Below are positions 8,793-22,103 of a stretch of 64,000 nucleotides of DNA, piece by piece. Numbering within the stretch: the stretch's first letter is position 1; every line of letters starts with the position of its first letter. The notes under the pieces were generated by a model. It saw only the letters and a program-made list of their open reading frames with translations. It was not told the DNA's origin and ran no database searches. Source of the stretch: Kitasatospora phosalacinea. Lineage in GTDB: Bacteria; Actinomycetota; Actinomycetes; Streptomycetales; Streptomycetaceae. The stretch lies in assembly GCF_000717185.1 (NCBI RefSeq), contig NZ_JNYE01000018.1, forward strand, positions 1-64,000. The letters run 5' to 3'. Both the position numbers and the translations under genes were made by a program.

Positions 8793-9596
8793 TCACTCCC
8801 CCGCTCCTTCCACGTCCGCCGGTACGGTGTCCAGCCCGCCCCAGCGGACCCGGGCGCCGTCGAACACCGGCCCCTCGGTGCAGGCGCGCACCAGGCGGCT
8901 GACGCCGTCTGCGTCGCGCACCGGCAGCACGCAGCCCAGGCACAGGCCGGTGCCGCAGGGCAGTTCGGTGGCGACCGCCGTCCAGCTGCGCGCCCCGCGG
9001 GCCGTCGCGGCGGCGACCGCGGCGGCGGTGAGCTCGGGGCTGGCGGCGGCGTAGAGCAGGTCGGCGTCGAGCGCGCCGAGGGCCTGGTCGAACAGGGCGG
9101 CGGGGTCGTCGCCGATCGGGAGTCCGGCGCTGCCGTCGGCGGTGAGCAGCAGGACGTCCGCGGTGAGCTCGCGGGCGGCCTCGACCCCGTACAGCCGCCC
9201 GGCGCTCTCCGCGGCGAGCACGAAGGCGACCTGGCTGCCCGCGGCGAGGAGCTGTTCGGCGAGGGCGAGCAGCGGTCCGGCCTGGGTGTCCTCGCCGAGC
9301 AGCAGGGCGCAGCCGGGGGCGTCGGGCTGCGGGTAGGGGGTGCCGAGCGGGGCGATCAGGTCGAGCAGCGGCGGGGGGTCGGCGGGCAGCAGCAGGTCGA
9401 GCGTGTCGCCGTCGGCGCGCAGGACGGGTACGGCGTGGCGCAGGACGTCGACGCTGCCCGCGGGTGCGGTGAGGGCGGCGAAGTGCCCGGGGCGGAACCG
9501 GGCCGCGGCCGTGGCGCAGCGCACGGTGACCCGCCGGGCGGGCCCGTCGGCCCGGGTCCCGACCACTTCGGCCCGGACCACCACCGGATTCGCCAT
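8793..9596 (-). CDS. pyrK: Dihydroorotate dehydrogenase electron-transfer subunit-like protein (PyrK)
   Basis: In class 1B enzymes PyrK carries FAD and a [2Fe-2S] cluster and passes electrons from the FMN subunit to NAD+. The 267-residue product has the C-terminal iron-sulfur motif with all four Cys (CGTGLCLGC then RACTEGPVF). The FAD region is weaker than usual: LRHAVPVLRADGD stands where R-P-x-S/T-I is expected, and the G-x-G-T loop is not recognisable. It is upstream of the pyrD paralogue on the same strand, separated by a 385-bp repeat region. Since the partner has an altered active site, the complex may serve another reaction. Confidence 0.8.
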   Translation of the reverse strand: MANPVVVRAEVVGTRADGPARRVTVRCATAAARFRPGHFAALTAPAGSVDVLRHAVPVLRADGDTLDLLLPADPPPLLDLIAPLGTPYPQPDAPGCALLLGEDTQAGPLLALAEQLLAAGSQVAFVLAAESAGRLYGVEAARELTADVLLLTADGSAGLPIGDDPAALFDQALGALDADLLYAAASPELTAAAVAAATARGARSWTAVATELPCGTGLCLGCVLPVRDADGVSRLVRACTEGPVFDGARVRWGGLDTVPADVEGAGE

Positions 9597-9663
9597 CCCG
9601 CCGTCCCTTCCGCTCTCTCACACCTACCTGCCGAACCTCCCGGCCCGCCAGCAGTTACCCATG

Positions 9664-9772
9664 CCCACGCCCACCCCCACCGCCTCAGCGCCTAACGCCT
9701 AGCGGTTGCCCTTCCCCACCGCCGCGCCGACAGGCGCTTGTGGACCTCGCCCCTCCAGAACGAGCCCCGCCC
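9664..9772 (-). pseudogene. Decayed duplicate of the 3' end of pyrD
   Basis: This stretch matches 9773-9917, the last codons of pyrD plus its downstream flank. Shared pieces in order are ccaccgcctcagcg, tagcggttgcccttnccc, cgcgccgacaggcncttgtg and ccagaacg. About 30 bp inside the coding part is missing, and scattered substitutions are present. The two stop codons are 114 bp apart. It is a non-functional fragment left by a tandem duplication. Confidence 0.75.
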
Positions 9773-9812
9773 ACGCCCACGCCCCACCGCCTCAGCGGCC
9801 AGCGCCCAGCGT

Positions 9813-10910
<1,098 letters not shown>

Positions 10911-10948
10911 CGCGGGCCGGACCTCCGTCTGCCGGGTCGGGACATGGA

Positions 10949-10989
10949 CGTGGGGGGCACCCGGCAACCGGACCGGTGTGCCCCCCACG
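10949..10989 (-). terminator. Strong hairpin between carB and pyrD
   Basis: Near-perfect inverted repeat: cgtggggggcacccgg and ccggtgtgccccccacg, with a short loop. It lies within the operon, just past the carB stop. It may be a partial terminator or an mRNA processing/stability element lowering or separating pyrD expression. Confidence 0.65.
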
Positions 10990-10997
10990 GTTTCGAC

Positions 10998-14298
<3,301 letters not shown>

Positions 14299-14306
<8 letters not shown>

Positions 14307-15456
14307 GCTGGCCCTCCATGAGCTGTACGAAGCGGTCGAAGAGGTAGGCGGCGTCGTGCGGGCCGGCTGCCGCTTCGGGGTGGTACTGCACGCTGAAGGC
14401 GGGGGTGTCGAGCGCCTGGAGGCCCTCGACCACGTCGTCGTTGAGGCAGACGTGGGAGACCTCGACCCGCCCGAAGGGGGTGTCGCTCACCTTGTCCAGC
14501 GGCGCGTTCACGGCGAAGCCGTGGTTGTGGGCGGTCACCTCGACCTTGCCGGTGGTGCGGTCCTGCACCGGCTGGTTGATGCCGCGGTGGCCGTACTTGA
14601 GCTTGTAGGTGCCGAAGCCGAGGGCCCGGCCCAGCAGCTGGTTGCCGAAGCAGATGCCGAAGAACGGGGTCTTCTTCGCCAGCACGCCGCGCAGCACCTC
14701 GACCTGCCGGTCGGCGGTGGCCGGGTCGCCGGGGCCGTTGGAGAAGAACACGCCGTCGGGCTGCACGGCGTAGATGTCCTCCACCGAGCTGTTCGCGGGC
14801 AGCACGTGCACCTCGATGCCGCGCTCGGCCATCCGCTGCGGGGTCATGCCCTTGATGCCGAGGTCGAGGGCGGCGACGGTGAACTTCTTCTCGCCGATCG
14901 CCGGGACGACGTAGGCCTCCTTGGTGGCGACCTCGGCGCACAGGTCGGCGCCCTTCATCTCGGGCGCCTGCTGCACCTTGGCCAGCAGCTCGGCCTGGTC
15001 GGCGACGGCCGGGCCGGAGAAGATGCCGACCCGCATCGCGCCGCGCTCGCGCAGGTGGCGGGTGAGCGCGCGGGTGTCGATGCCGCTGATGCCGACGACG
15101 CCCTGGCGCTCCAGCTCCTCGTCCAGCGAGCGCTTCGAGCGCCAGTTGGAGGCGACCCGGGAGGGGTCGCGGACCACGTAGCCGGAGACCCAGATCTGCT
15201 GCGACTCGTCGTCCTCGTCGTTCCAGCCGGTGTTGCCGATCTGCGGGGCGGTCATCACGACCACCTGGCGGTGGTACGACGGGTCGGTCAGGGTCTCCTG
15301 GTAGCCGGACATGCCGGTGTTGAAGACCGCCTCGCCGAAGGTCTCGCCGACCGCGCCGTACGCCTGGCCGCGGAAGGTCCGGCCGTCCTCCAGGACGAGC
15401 ACGGCAGGCACACGCTCCCGCCTGGTGCGCTGCGTGGTGGGGGCAGGTGCGGTCAT
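14299..15456 (-). CDS. carA: Carbamoyl-phosphate synthase small subunit
   Basis: Glutaminase subunit that releases ammonia for CarB. From ATG 15456 ([13 protein letters not shown]) it has 385 residues. The N-terminal CPSase_sm domain holds [15 protein letters not shown] and [10 protein letters not shown]. The C-terminal class I amidotransferase has nucleophile Cys in [12 protein letters not shown] and the catalytic His in [13 protein letters not shown]. The ATG overlaps the TGA of the upstream membrane-protein gene (ATGA) and the 3' end overlaps carB by 8 bp, so all three are tightly co-translated. Confidence 0.97.
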
Positions 15457-16007
15457 GTGGCGGCCTCTTCCGTCTTCATCGTCTTCGTACGTGTCACTAG
15501 TGCCTCGACGGCCTCGACCCAGTCCTCGTGCGCGGCGGCGGCGTCCAGGCGGAAGCCGCTCTCCAGCGCGCGGTCGCCGTGCGTCCAGCCGACCACCAGC
15601 AGTCCGCTGGGCACGACCTTCCCGGCGATGCCGGAGTCGGTGCGGGCGCCGGTGAGCGCCGCGGCGGGGATCCACAGGTCGGCGTCACCGGGGCGGCGGG
15701 CCAGCAGGCCCCGCTCGGTGAGGGTCAGTCCGGCGAGGCTGCGCGTTCCCAGGCCGTGCGCGACGACCCGGTCCAGCCAGTTCCCGGCGGTGGTGGAGCC
15801 GTGGTAGCGGCCGGGCGCCGCGAGCAGCGCCGGGCCCGGGTCCTGCGGCACCGCGGGCAGTTCCGGCAGGTCGGACTGGAGGGTGCGCCGCCAGTTCCAG
15901 CCCTGCCGCATCAGCCAGTACACCAGCGCGACCAGGACCAGCAGCCCCACCGTCGCGCCGATGTACCCGGGCCAGTCGGTGACCTGGCCCTTCTCGGTGG
16001 CGAGCAT
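15453..16007 (-). CDS. Single-pass membrane protein of the pyr operon, function unknown
   Basis: Conserved in streptomycete pyr operons between pyrC and carA, but I know of no assigned function. The 184-residue product has one predicted transmembrane helix (about residues 13-33, [19 protein letters not shown]), then a basic stretch and a soluble C-terminal domain with alternating strands ([30 protein letters not shown]) that resembles a PH-like beta domain. The start is ATG 16007, overlapping the pyrC TGA (TGATG), and the stop overlaps carA. The coupling suggests a role tied to the pathway or to a membrane location for it; this is inference. Confidence 0.85.
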   Translation of the reverse strand: MLATEKGQVTDWPGYIGATVGLLVLVALVYWLMRQGWNWRRTLQSDLPELPAVPQDPGPALLAAPGRYHGSTTAGNWLDRVVAHGLGTRSLAGLTLTERGLLARRPGDADLWIPAAALTGARTDSGIAGKVVPSGLLVVGWTHGDRALESGFRLDAAAAHEDWVEAVEALVTRTKTMKTEEAAT

Positions 16008-17299
16008 CAGCGCTCGACCAGTTCGCCGGCGAGCACGGTGGCCTCGCCGCGCAGGAAGGTGGCGTGCACCCGTCCGGGCAGGTCCATGCCCTTGTACGGG
16101 CTGTTGCGGGAGCGGGTCGCGAAGGTGTCGGGGTTCACGACTCCACGGTACGCGGGATCGAACAGCACCAGGTTGGCAGGCTCGCCCACCGAGACCGGGC
16201 GTCCGTGCCCGGCGAGCCGGCCGATCCGGGCCGGGCGGTGCGACATCCGGTCCGCGACGCCCTCCCAGTTCAGCAGGCCGGTGTCGACCATGGTCTGCTG
16301 CACGACCGACAGCGCGGTCTCCAGGCCGACCATGCCCATCGCGGCGACCGCCCACTCGCAGTCCTTGTCCTCCGCGGGGTGCGGGGCGTGGTCGGTGGCG
16401 ACGGCGTCGATGGTGCCGTCGGCCAGCGCCTCGCGCAGCGCCTCGACGTCCTCGGCGGTGCGCAGCGGCGGGTTGACCTTGTAGACCGGGTCGTAGGAGC
16501 GCACCAGCTCGTCGGTGAGCAGCAGGTGGTGCGGGGTGACCTCGGCGGTGACGTCCCAGCCCTTGGCCTTGGCCCAGCGGACGATCTCGACCGACCCGGC
16601 GGTGGACAGGTGGCAGATGTGCACCCGGGAGCCGACGTGCGCGGCGAGCAGCACGTCCCGGGCGATGATCGACTCCTCGGCGACGGCGGGCCAGCCGCCC
16701 AGGCCGAGCTCGCCGGAGACCAGGCCCTCGTTCATCTGGGCGCCCGCGGTCAGCCGCGGCTCCTGGGCGTGCTGGGCGACGACGCCGTCGAAGGCCTTCA
16801 CGTACTCCAGCGCGCGGCGCATGATCACCGCGTCGTCCACGCACTTGCCGTCGTCGGAGAAGACCCGGACGCCGGCGGCGGAGTCGTGCATCGCGCCGAG
16901 CTCGGCGAGCTGCTTGCCCTCCAGGCCGACGGTGACGGCGCCGACCGGCTGCACGTCGCAGTAGCCGGACTCGCGGCCCAGCCGCCAGACCTGCTCGACC
17001 ACGCCCGCGCTGTCGGCGACCGGGAAGGTGTTGGCCATCGCGTGCACCGCGGTGTAGCCGCCCATGGCGGCGGCCTGCGTGCCGGTGAGCACGGTCTCGG
17101 CGTCCTCGCGGCCGGGCTCGCGCAGGTGGGTGTGCAGGTCGACCAGGCCGGGCAGGGCGATCAGGCCGTGCGCGTCGATGTCGATGTCGGCCCGGACGTC
17201 CAGGCCCTCGCCGATCGCCGCGAAGACGCCGTCGACGATGTGGATGTCCCGGGGGGCGCCGCCGAGGATCTGGGCGTTGCGGATCAGGTAGGTGGTCAC
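16007..17299 (-). CDS. pyrC: Dihydroorotase
   Basis: Zinc amidohydrolase that cyclises carbamoyl aspartate to dihydroorotate. The 430-residue product carries the metal ligands of [11 protein letters not shown] near residue 58, later His residues in [12 protein letters not shown], and the Asp of [11 protein letters not shown]. The length and HTHLREPG motif fit class I bacterial dihydroorotases. The GTG start at 17299 overlaps the pyrB stop by 4 bp, and its stop overlaps the next gene. Confidence 0.97.
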   Translation of the reverse strand: MTTYLIRNAQILGGAPRDIHIVDGVFAAIGEGLDVRADIDIDAHGLIALPGLVDLHTHLREPGREDAETVLTGTQAAAMGGYTAVHAMANTFPVADSAGVVEQVWRLGRESGYCDVQPVGAVTVGLEGKQLAELGAMHDSAAGVRVFSDDGKCVDDAVIMRRALEYVKAFDGVVAQHAQEPRLTAGAQMNEGLVSGELGLGGWPAVAEESIIARDVLLAAHVGSRVHICHLSTAGSVEIVRWAKAKGWDVTAEVTPHHLLLTDELVRSYDPVYKVNPPLRTAEDVEALREALADGTIDAVATDHAPHPAEDKDCEWAVAAMGMVGLETALSVVQQTMVDTGLLNWEGVADRMSHRPARIGRLAGHGRPVSVGEPANLVLFDPAYRGVVNPDTFATRSRNSPYKGMDLPGRVHATFLRGEATVLAGELVER

Positions 17300-18288
17300 T
17301 GGGCGGCCTCCTGGAGTTCGGTGGTGCGGGGGGCGTCGGCGGGGCCGTCGGCGAAGACCGCGCCGCCGAGCAGCAGGTAGAGCACGGCCATCCGGACGGA
17401 GACGCCGTTGGCGACCTGCTCGACCACGGTGCAGCGCGGGGAGTCGGCGACCTCGGCGGTGATCTCCATGCCGCGGACCATCGGGCCGGGGTGCAGGACG
17501 ACGGCGTGCTCGGGCAGCCTGGCCAGCCGGGCGCCGTCCAGTCCGTAGCGGCGGGAGTACTCGCGCTCGGTGGGGAAGAACGCGGCGTTCATCCGCTCGC
17601 GCTGGACGCGCAGCATCATCACGGCGTCGACCTTGGGCAGCACGCTGTCGAGGTCGTAGGAGACCTCGCAGGGCCAGGTCTCGATGCCGATCGGCAGCAG
17701 GGTCGGCGGGGCGACGAAGACGACCTGCGCACCGAGCGTGGTCAGCAGGTGCACGTTGGAGCGGGCGACCCGGCTGTGCAGGATGTCGCCGACGATGGCG
17801 ACCTTGCGGCCCGCCAGGTCGCGGCCCGTGCCGGGGTTGAGGTGGCGGCGCAGGGTGAAGGCGTCCAGCAGGGCCTGGGTGGGGTGCTCGTGGGTGCCGT
17901 CACCGGCGTTGATCACCGAGCCGTGCAGCCAGTCCGAGTCGGCGAGCCGGGCGGGCGCGCCGGAGGCGTGGTGCCGGATGACCACGGCGTCGGCGCCCAT
18001 CGCCTGCAGGGTCAGCGCGGTGTCCTTGAGGCTCTCGCCCTTGGAGACCGAGGAGCCCTTGGCGGAGAAGTTGATGACGTCGGCGGAGAGCCGCTTCTCG
18101 GCGACCTCGAAGGAGGTCTTGGTGCGGGTGGAGTCCTCGAAGAACAGGTTGACCACGGTGCGGCCGCGCAGCGTGGGCAGCTTCTTGACGGCCCGCCCGG
18201 AGAACTGGGAGAGCTCCTCGGCGGTGTCCAGGATCAGCAGGGCGTCGTCGCGGCCGAGGTCGGCGGTGGAGACGAGGTGGCGCTTCAC
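17296..18288 (-). CDS. pyrB: Aspartate carbamoyltransferase catalytic subunit
   Basis: Condenses carbamoyl phosphate with aspartate, the committed step of pyrimidine synthesis. The 330-residue product has the carbamoyl-phosphate loop [13 protein letters not shown] near residue 50, [16 protein letters not shown] near residue 136, and [11 protein letters not shown] near the C-terminus. No regulatory pyrI lies nearby, as usual for PyrR-regulated operons. It starts 6 bp after pyrR and overlaps pyrC by 4 bp. Confidence 0.98.
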   Translation of the reverse strand: MKRHLVSTADLGRDDALLILDTAEELSQFSGRAVKKLPTLRGRTVVNLFFEDSTRTKTSFEVAEKRLSADVINFSAKGSSVSKGESLKDTALTLQAMGADAVVIRHHASGAPARLADSDWLHGSVINAGDGTHEHPTQALLDAFTLRRHLNPGTGRDLAGRKVAIVGDILHSRVARSNVHLLTTLGAQVVFVAPPTLLPIGIETWPCEVSYDLDSVLPKVDAVMMLRVQRERMNAAFFPTEREYSRRYGLDGARLARLPEHAVVLHPGPMVRGMEITAEVADSPRCTVVEQVANGVSVRMAVLYLLLGGAVFADGPADAPRTTELQEAAQ

Positions 18289-18294
18289 GCGGTT

Positions 18295-18906
18295 CTACTC
18301 CGGGAGTTCGGGGTCGGCGGCCAGGGCCTGGGAGGAGCGGGCGGCGTAGTCGCGGTCGCCCAGCAGGACGGCGTCCAGCCCGTCGGACTCGGCCAGCCGG
18401 ACCTGCACGGCCTCGCGCAGCGAGGTGGGCAGGTTCTTGCCGACGTAGTCGGCGCGGATGGGGAGTTCGCGGTGGCCGCGGTCGACCAGCACGGCGAGGC
18501 GGACGGCGCGCGGGCGGCCGATGTCGCTGAGCGCGTCGAGCGCGGCGCGGATGGTGCGGCCGGAGAACAGCACGTCGTCGACCAGGATCACCAGCTTGCC
18601 GTCGATGCCCTCGGCGGGGATCTCGGTGTGCTCCAGGGCCCGGGCGGGCTTCAGCCGCAGGTCGTCCCGGTACATGGTGATGTCCAGCGTCCCGAACGGG
18701 ATGTCCCGGCCGGTGATCTGGGTGAGCCTGGCCTGCAGCCGGCGGGCCAGGTGGACACCGCGGGTGTGGATGCCGAGCAGCACCACGTCCTCCGCGCCCT
18801 TGGCGCGTTCCACGATCTCGTGGGCGATCCGGGTGATGACCCGGGCGATGTCGGTGGCGTCCAGCACCTGGTGCGGGGCGCGGGGGGCGGAACTGGGTGT
18901 GGTCAT
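18295..18906 (-). CDS. pyrR: PyrR bifunctional pyrimidine operon RNA-binding regulator / uracil phosphoribosyltransferase
   Basis: Binds a stem-loop in pyr mRNA when UMP is plentiful and represses the operon; many family members also convert uracil and PRPP to UMP. The 203-residue product has the PRPP loop [20 protein letters not shown] at about 108-127 and the family N-terminus [18 protein letters not shown]. It is the first gene of the operon. Its own ribosome-binding site (GAAGGAGG, 11 nt before the ATG) is part of a PyrR-binding hairpin at 18917-18955, so autoregulation at translation initiation is likely. Confidence 0.97.
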   Translation of the reverse strand: MTTPSSAPRAPHQVLDATDIARVITRIAHEIVERAKGAEDVVLLGIHTRGVHLARRLQARLTQITGRDIPFGTLDITMYRDDLRLKPARALEHTEIPAEGIDGKLVILVDDVLFSGRTIRAALDALSDIGRPRAVRLAVLVDRGHRELPIRADYVGKNLPTSLREAVQVRLAESDGLDAVLLGDRDYAARSSQALAADPELPE

Positions 18907-18916
18907 GCCGAAGCGG

Positions 18917-18955
18917 ACCTCCTTCCCCGCCTCACGGGACGGGTCTTAAAGGATG
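18917..18955 (-). promoter_or_regulatory. PyrR-binding RNA element sequestering the pyrR ribosome-binding site
   Basis: On the minus strand CCTTTAAG is followed by CCCG, the loop TCCCGTGAGG and CGGG, then AAGGAGG. The loop resembles the known PyrR recognition sequence (UCCAGAGAGGCU-like). CCUU in the 5' arm pairs with AAGG of the Shine-Dalgarno sequence, so a PyrR-stabilised hairpin would hide it. This matches the translational control reported for mycobacterial pyrR rather than Bacillus-type attenuation. Confidence 0.8.
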
Positions 18956-19054
18956 TCTGGAATGGTTCCCGGCCGCAGCCGGAGCCTCGCCCATGGTAGC
19001 AGCGTGCTGATCCCGGCCCGTTCGCCGCCCGTTCGCACGAGTGCCCCATTCGGC

Positions 19055-19084
19055 TTGACGCGCAACCCTCACTCTACGTAACCT
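19055..19084 (+). promoter_or_regulatory. Predicted bldD promoter with a BldD box
   Basis: TTGACG (19055-19060) and TAACCT (19079-19084) are 18 bp apart. The 15-mer at 19068-19082 (ctcactctacgtaac) fits the BldD consensus NTNACNCWGNGTNAN with one mismatch and lies between and over the promoter elements. bldD is known to repress itself in Streptomyces. An imperfect palindrome (gtaacctcacagtgagttac) starts at 19078. Confidence 0.6.
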
Positions 19085-19168
19085 CACAGTGAGTTACGAA
19101 GGTGCTCCGCAGAGACCGTCGTCGCTCACATTTCAGCGCACGCGAAGCAATCTCGTCCGGGGAGATCC

Positions 19169-19672
19169 ATGTCCAGCGACTACGCAAAGCAGCTCGGGGC
19201 CAAGCTCCGGGCGATCCGCACTCAGCAGAATCTCTCCCTGCACGGTGTGGAGGAGAAGTCCCAGGGTCGCTGGAAGGCTGTGGTCGTCGGCTCCTACGAG
19301 CGCGGCGACCGTGCGGTCACCGTCCAGCGCCTCGCCGAGCTGGCCGAGTTCTACGGCGTGCCGGTCCAGGAGCTGCTGCCCGGCGGCACCCCGGGCGGCG
19401 CCGCCGAGCCGCCGCCGCGCCTGGTGCTCGACCTGGAGCGCCTGACCCAGGTCCCGTCCGAGAAGGCCGGCCCGCTGCAGCGCTACGCCGCGACCATCCA
19501 GTCGCAGCGCGGCGACTACAACGGCAAGATCCTCTCCATCCGCCAGGACGACCTGCGCACGCTGGCCGTCATCTACGACCAGTCCCCCTCGATCCTCACC
19601 GAGCAGCTGATCAGCTGGGGCGTGCTGAACCCGGACGCGCGCCGTGCCGTCCGCGAGGAGGACGCGAGCTGA
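19169..19672 (+). CDS. bldD: BldD, c-di-GMP-responsive developmental regulator
   Basis: Master repressor of sporulation genes during vegetative growth; a c-di-GMP tetramer bridges two BldD C-terminal domains and activates DNA binding. The 167-residue product has an N-terminal XRE-type HTH (about 6-70; SYERGDRAVTVQRLAELAEF) and a C-terminal domain with the signature RGD at 114-116 and RQDD at 125-128 (RxD-X8-RxxD), both intact. The ribosome-binding site GGGGAG lies 5 nt before the ATG. It is transcribed away from pyrR and ends at a bidirectional terminator. Confidence 0.98.
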   Translation: MSSDYAKQLGAKLRAIRTQQNLSLHGVEEKSQGRWKAVVVGSYERGDRAVTVQRLAELAEFYGVPVQELLPGGTPGGAAEPPPRLVLDLERLTQVPSEKAGPLQRYAATIQSQRGDYNGKILSIRQDDLRTLAVIYDQSPSILTEQLISWGVLNPDARRAVREEDAS

Positions 19673-19709
19673 CCTGCGGTCGGCTCCCCCGTTTGAAGAA
19701 ACGTCACAG

Positions 19710-19743
19710 CGGGGCGGGAACCGGTGGCCCGGTTCCCGCCCCG
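19710..19743. terminator. Bidirectional terminator between bldD and the convergent gene
   Basis: Perfect 15-bp stem (cggggcgggaaccgg / ccggttcccgccccg) with a 4-nt loop, 38 bp past bldD and 14 bp past the stop of the opposing gene. Confidence 0.85.
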
Positions 19744-19756
19744 TCGGCGTGTCCGC

Positions 19757-20545
19757 TCAGACCACGGTGCCCAGGCTGAACCCGGGGAGCGCCGCCACCC
19801 CGGCCACCGCCAGCTCGGCCGGCGACCACTCGTAGCCGGTGCTCCGCCAGGCCCAGGCGACCTGCCGGTACTCCCCGCACAGCGCGCCGGAGCCCTGCGT
19901 GCCGTGCAGCACCGCGGCGCCCGGCAGCTCGCAGTACAGCCCGGCGCACAGCACCGCGGTGACCAGGTCCAGGTCCTCGTCGTTGATCCGGACCGCGCCG
20001 TCCTCCCAGTGCAGCACCCGGGCCCGCGCCTCCAGCGGCCCGCCCGGCGCGTCCACCACGGCCCGGAACTCGTAGGCCCCGCACCCGGCGCCGACCAGCA
20101 CCCGGCGGAACACCTCGGACGCCTGCTGGTACGTCCACCGCACCCGCGGGTCGGCCGAGGCGGCCGCCTCGGTGCCGCACAGCGCGCCGTCCATCAGCAG
20201 GTCGGCGTGGCGCATCGCGAGGCCGCCCTCCCGGGCCCGGACCAGCCGCGGCAGGAAGTCGGCGAGGTCCTCGCCGCGGTAGGTCACCAGCTGGGTCCGC
20301 AGCGGCGGGTTGACCAGGTAGCCGTCGCGGGCGGCCTGCTCGCGCACGTCCAGCCCGTGGAGCAGGCAGTAGTCGGCGAAGTCCTCCGGGTGGAACATCC
20401 GGGCCCGGACCGTCCCGTACTCCTCCACCGCCTCGGCCAGCAGCCGCCCGGCCTCCCGCAGGTAGCCGGGGTAGTCCGCGGCGTCCGTCACCCGCCAGGC
20501 GCGCACCCGCTCGAAGTCCGCCTCGCTGGTCAGGATGCCCGTCAC
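19757..20545 (-). CDS. Conserved hypothetical protein, unknown function
   Basis: I do not recognise this family. From GTG 20545 (MTGILTSEADFERVRAW), placed by a GAGGAGG site 5 nt upstream, it has 262 residues. It looks soluble: no signal peptide or transmembrane helix. It is acidic, with mixed helices and strands (YLREAGRLLAEAVEEYGTV, RTQLVTYRGEDLADFLPRLV, YQQASEVFRRVLVGAG) and several Cys (CLL, CGTE, CGAYEF, CAGLYCEL, CGEYRQVAW). Codon use is like its neighbours. It ends facing bldD across a shared terminator. The frame is open about 47 codons further upstream, but those codons look non-coding. Confidence 0.75.
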   Translation of the reverse strand: MTGILTSEADFERVRAWRVTDAADYPGYLREAGRLLAEAVEEYGTVRARMFHPEDFADYCLLHGLDVREQAARDGYLVNPPLRTQLVTYRGEDLADFLPRLVRAREGGLAMRHADLLMDGALCGTEAAASADPRVRWTYQQASEVFRRVLVGAGCGAYEFRAVVDAPGGPLEARARVLHWEDGAVRINDEDLDLVTAVLCAGLYCELPGAAVLHGTQGSGALCGEYRQVAWAWRSTGYEWSPAELAVAGVAALPGFSLGTVV

Positions 20546-20729
20546 GAACGCCTCCTCGCTCCGGCGCGTGGGCTCCGCACTGCAACGGCGCGGCCGGCGG
20601 CTGTTCCTGGACATCGGTGGCTCCCGGGGTCTCGCTCTAGCAACTGCTGACCGAGTCCTCCCCGTCCACACCCGTCCCACACGCACGGCCTGTCACAACT
20701 CTGCAACTGACCGTGCATCACCCGGCGTG

Positions 20730-21557
20730 CTACCGGGGGGTCTTGGCCAGCTGCCGGGACTGCGCGACCAGTCGGCCGGCCTCGTCCCAGACCTCGCAGT
20801 CCTCCTCGAAGTACCCGCCCGCCAGGTTGCGGGTGGCGTGCGAGACGCGCAGCCAGCCGTCGGTGGGCAGGGCGCGGACGTGGACGGTGAGGTCGATGGT
20901 GGGGGCCCAGCCGGGGCGGCCCAGGTCGAAGGTGACCGGGGGGAGGGCGTCGGCGGTGAGCAGCAGGGAGAGCGCGTCGGCGGGGCGCTTGTCGGCGAGC
21001 CGGAACCAGCCCTGGATGCGGCCCTGCTTCGCGGGCTGCCCGAGCGCCCAGCCGATGGAGGCCGGGTCCAGGCGCAGGTCGAGGCGCTCCAGCAGGGCGG
21101 CCTGGTCGAGGAGTTCGCGCGGGGCGTGCTCGACGCCCACGCACTGCTCGGGCGCGGGCAGTTGCGGCGGGAGCGCGGTGGTGGCGACCTCCCCGTCGAG
21201 CGCGGCGAGGTCGGTGAGGGCGGCGGTGACCCGCAGCCGCTCCTCGCCGCCCTGGGAGAGGACGGCGCTGCCGGTGGCCAGGCTGCGGCCGCGCCGGACG
21301 ATCTCGGTGCGGACGGTGGCGGGCCCGGGGCGGGAGGCCGATATGTAGGTGCCGCTGACGGTGAGCGGGTGCGGGTGGCCGGCCCCGGCCTCCAGGGCGA
21401 GCGCGTGCGCGGCGAAGGCGAGCAGCAGGCCGCCGTTGACGCCGCCGCCGATCTGCCAGCCCTCGCCGAGCTCGCCGTCGTAGCGGCCGGGCTCGGCGGG
21501 GTGCGGGGTGAGTGCGACCGCCTGGTCGAACTCGAAGGCGGGAGTGGTCTCCGGCAT
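20730..21557 (-). CDS. Thioesterase-family (double hotdog) protein, probable acyl-CoA thioesterase
   Basis: Likely hydrolyses acyl-CoA esters. From ATG 21557 (MPETTPAFEFDQAVAL) the product has 275 residues in two hotdog-like halves. The first has GGGVNGGLLLAFAAHAL, a long helix beside the substrate pocket, and [18 protein letters not shown]. The second has QGRIQGWFRLADKRPADALS and PTIDLTVHVRA, ending with SHATRNLAGGYFEEDCEVWDE. This pattern matches TesB-like acyl-CoA thioesterase II. An upstream in-frame TTG is possible but has a poorer ribosome-binding site. It is separated from nusB by a terminator. Confidence 0.8.
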   Translation of the reverse strand: MPETTPAFEFDQAVALTPHPAEPGRYDGELGEGWQIGGGVNGGLLLAFAAHALALEAGAGHPHPLTVSGTYISASRPGPATVRTEIVRRGRSLATGSAVLSQGGEERLRVTAALTDLAALDGEVATTALPPQLPAPEQCVGVEHAPRELLDQAALLERLDLRLDPASIGWALGQPAKQGRIQGWFRLADKRPADALSLLLTADALPPVTFDLGRPGWAPTIDLTVHVRALPTDGWLRVSHATRNLAGGYFEEDCEVWDEAGRLVAQSRQLAKTPR

Positions 21558-21615
21558 GGCTTCGCGGCCCTTCTGCGCGGCGGGCAAAGAGATTACTTGC
21601 CGGTAGCTTACGCGC

Positions 21616-21649
21616 GGAGGCCGCCGGACCGACAGGTCCGGCGGCCTCC
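21616..21649. terminator. Bidirectional-type terminator after nusB
   Basis: Perfect 15-bp stem (ggaggccgccggacc / ggtccggcggcctcc), 4-nt loop gaca, 14 bp past the nusB stop. Confidence 0.8.
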
Positions 21650-21663
21650 CGGGGCGTGCGGGC

Positions 21664-22101
21664 TCAGCGCCGGATGCTCGGCTTGAGCTCCATGAACCGG
21701 GCGAGCAGGCCGTTCACGAAGGCCGGCGACTCGTCGGTGGAGAACTCCTTGGCGATCTCCACGGACTCGTCCAGGACCACCGCGTCGGGCGTCCCGTCCT
21801 CCCAGATCAGCTCGTACGCACCGAGCCGGATCACGTTGCGGTCGGCGATCGGCATCCGGTCGAGCGTCCAGCCCACCGCGTAGGTGGAGATCAGGTCGTC
21901 GATGGTGCGCGCGTGCTGCGCGTACCCCTCGACCAGCTGCATCGTGTACTCCGCGACCTGCGGGATGCCCTCGTCCGGACGGGGGTCGCGCGCCCGCGCG
22001 ATCCAGTCGGCGAGCACCCGTTCGGGGGAGACACCGCGGTGGTCCGCCTCGAACAGGATCTGGAAGGCCCGGGTGCGGGCCTTGCTACGAGCAGCGGCCA
22101 C
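21664..22101 (-). CDS. nusB: Transcription antitermination factor NusB
   Basis: Binds boxA RNA with NusE/S10 to support rRNA antitermination. The 145-residue product is all-helical with the family features ARTRAFQILFEADHRG at the N-terminus and NVIRLGAYELIWEDGTPDAVVLDESVEIAKEF, ending in PAFVNGLLARFMEL. It starts 2 bp after the efp stop, so efp-nusB is a translationally linked pair, the common bacterial arrangement. Confidence 0.97.
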   Translation of the reverse strand: MAAARSKARTRAFQILFEADHRGVSPERVLADWIARARDPRPDEGIPQVAEYTMQLVEGYAQHARTIDDLISTYAVGWTLDRMPIADRNVIRLGAYELIWEDGTPDAVVLDESVEIAKEFSTDESPAFVNGLLARFMELKPSIRR

Positions 22102-22103
22102 GG

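Noticed and set aside
6596..9596. Foreign origin of pyrF-pyrD paralogue-pyrK by base composition
   Set aside because: G+C is as high as in neighbours; composition gives no support either way.
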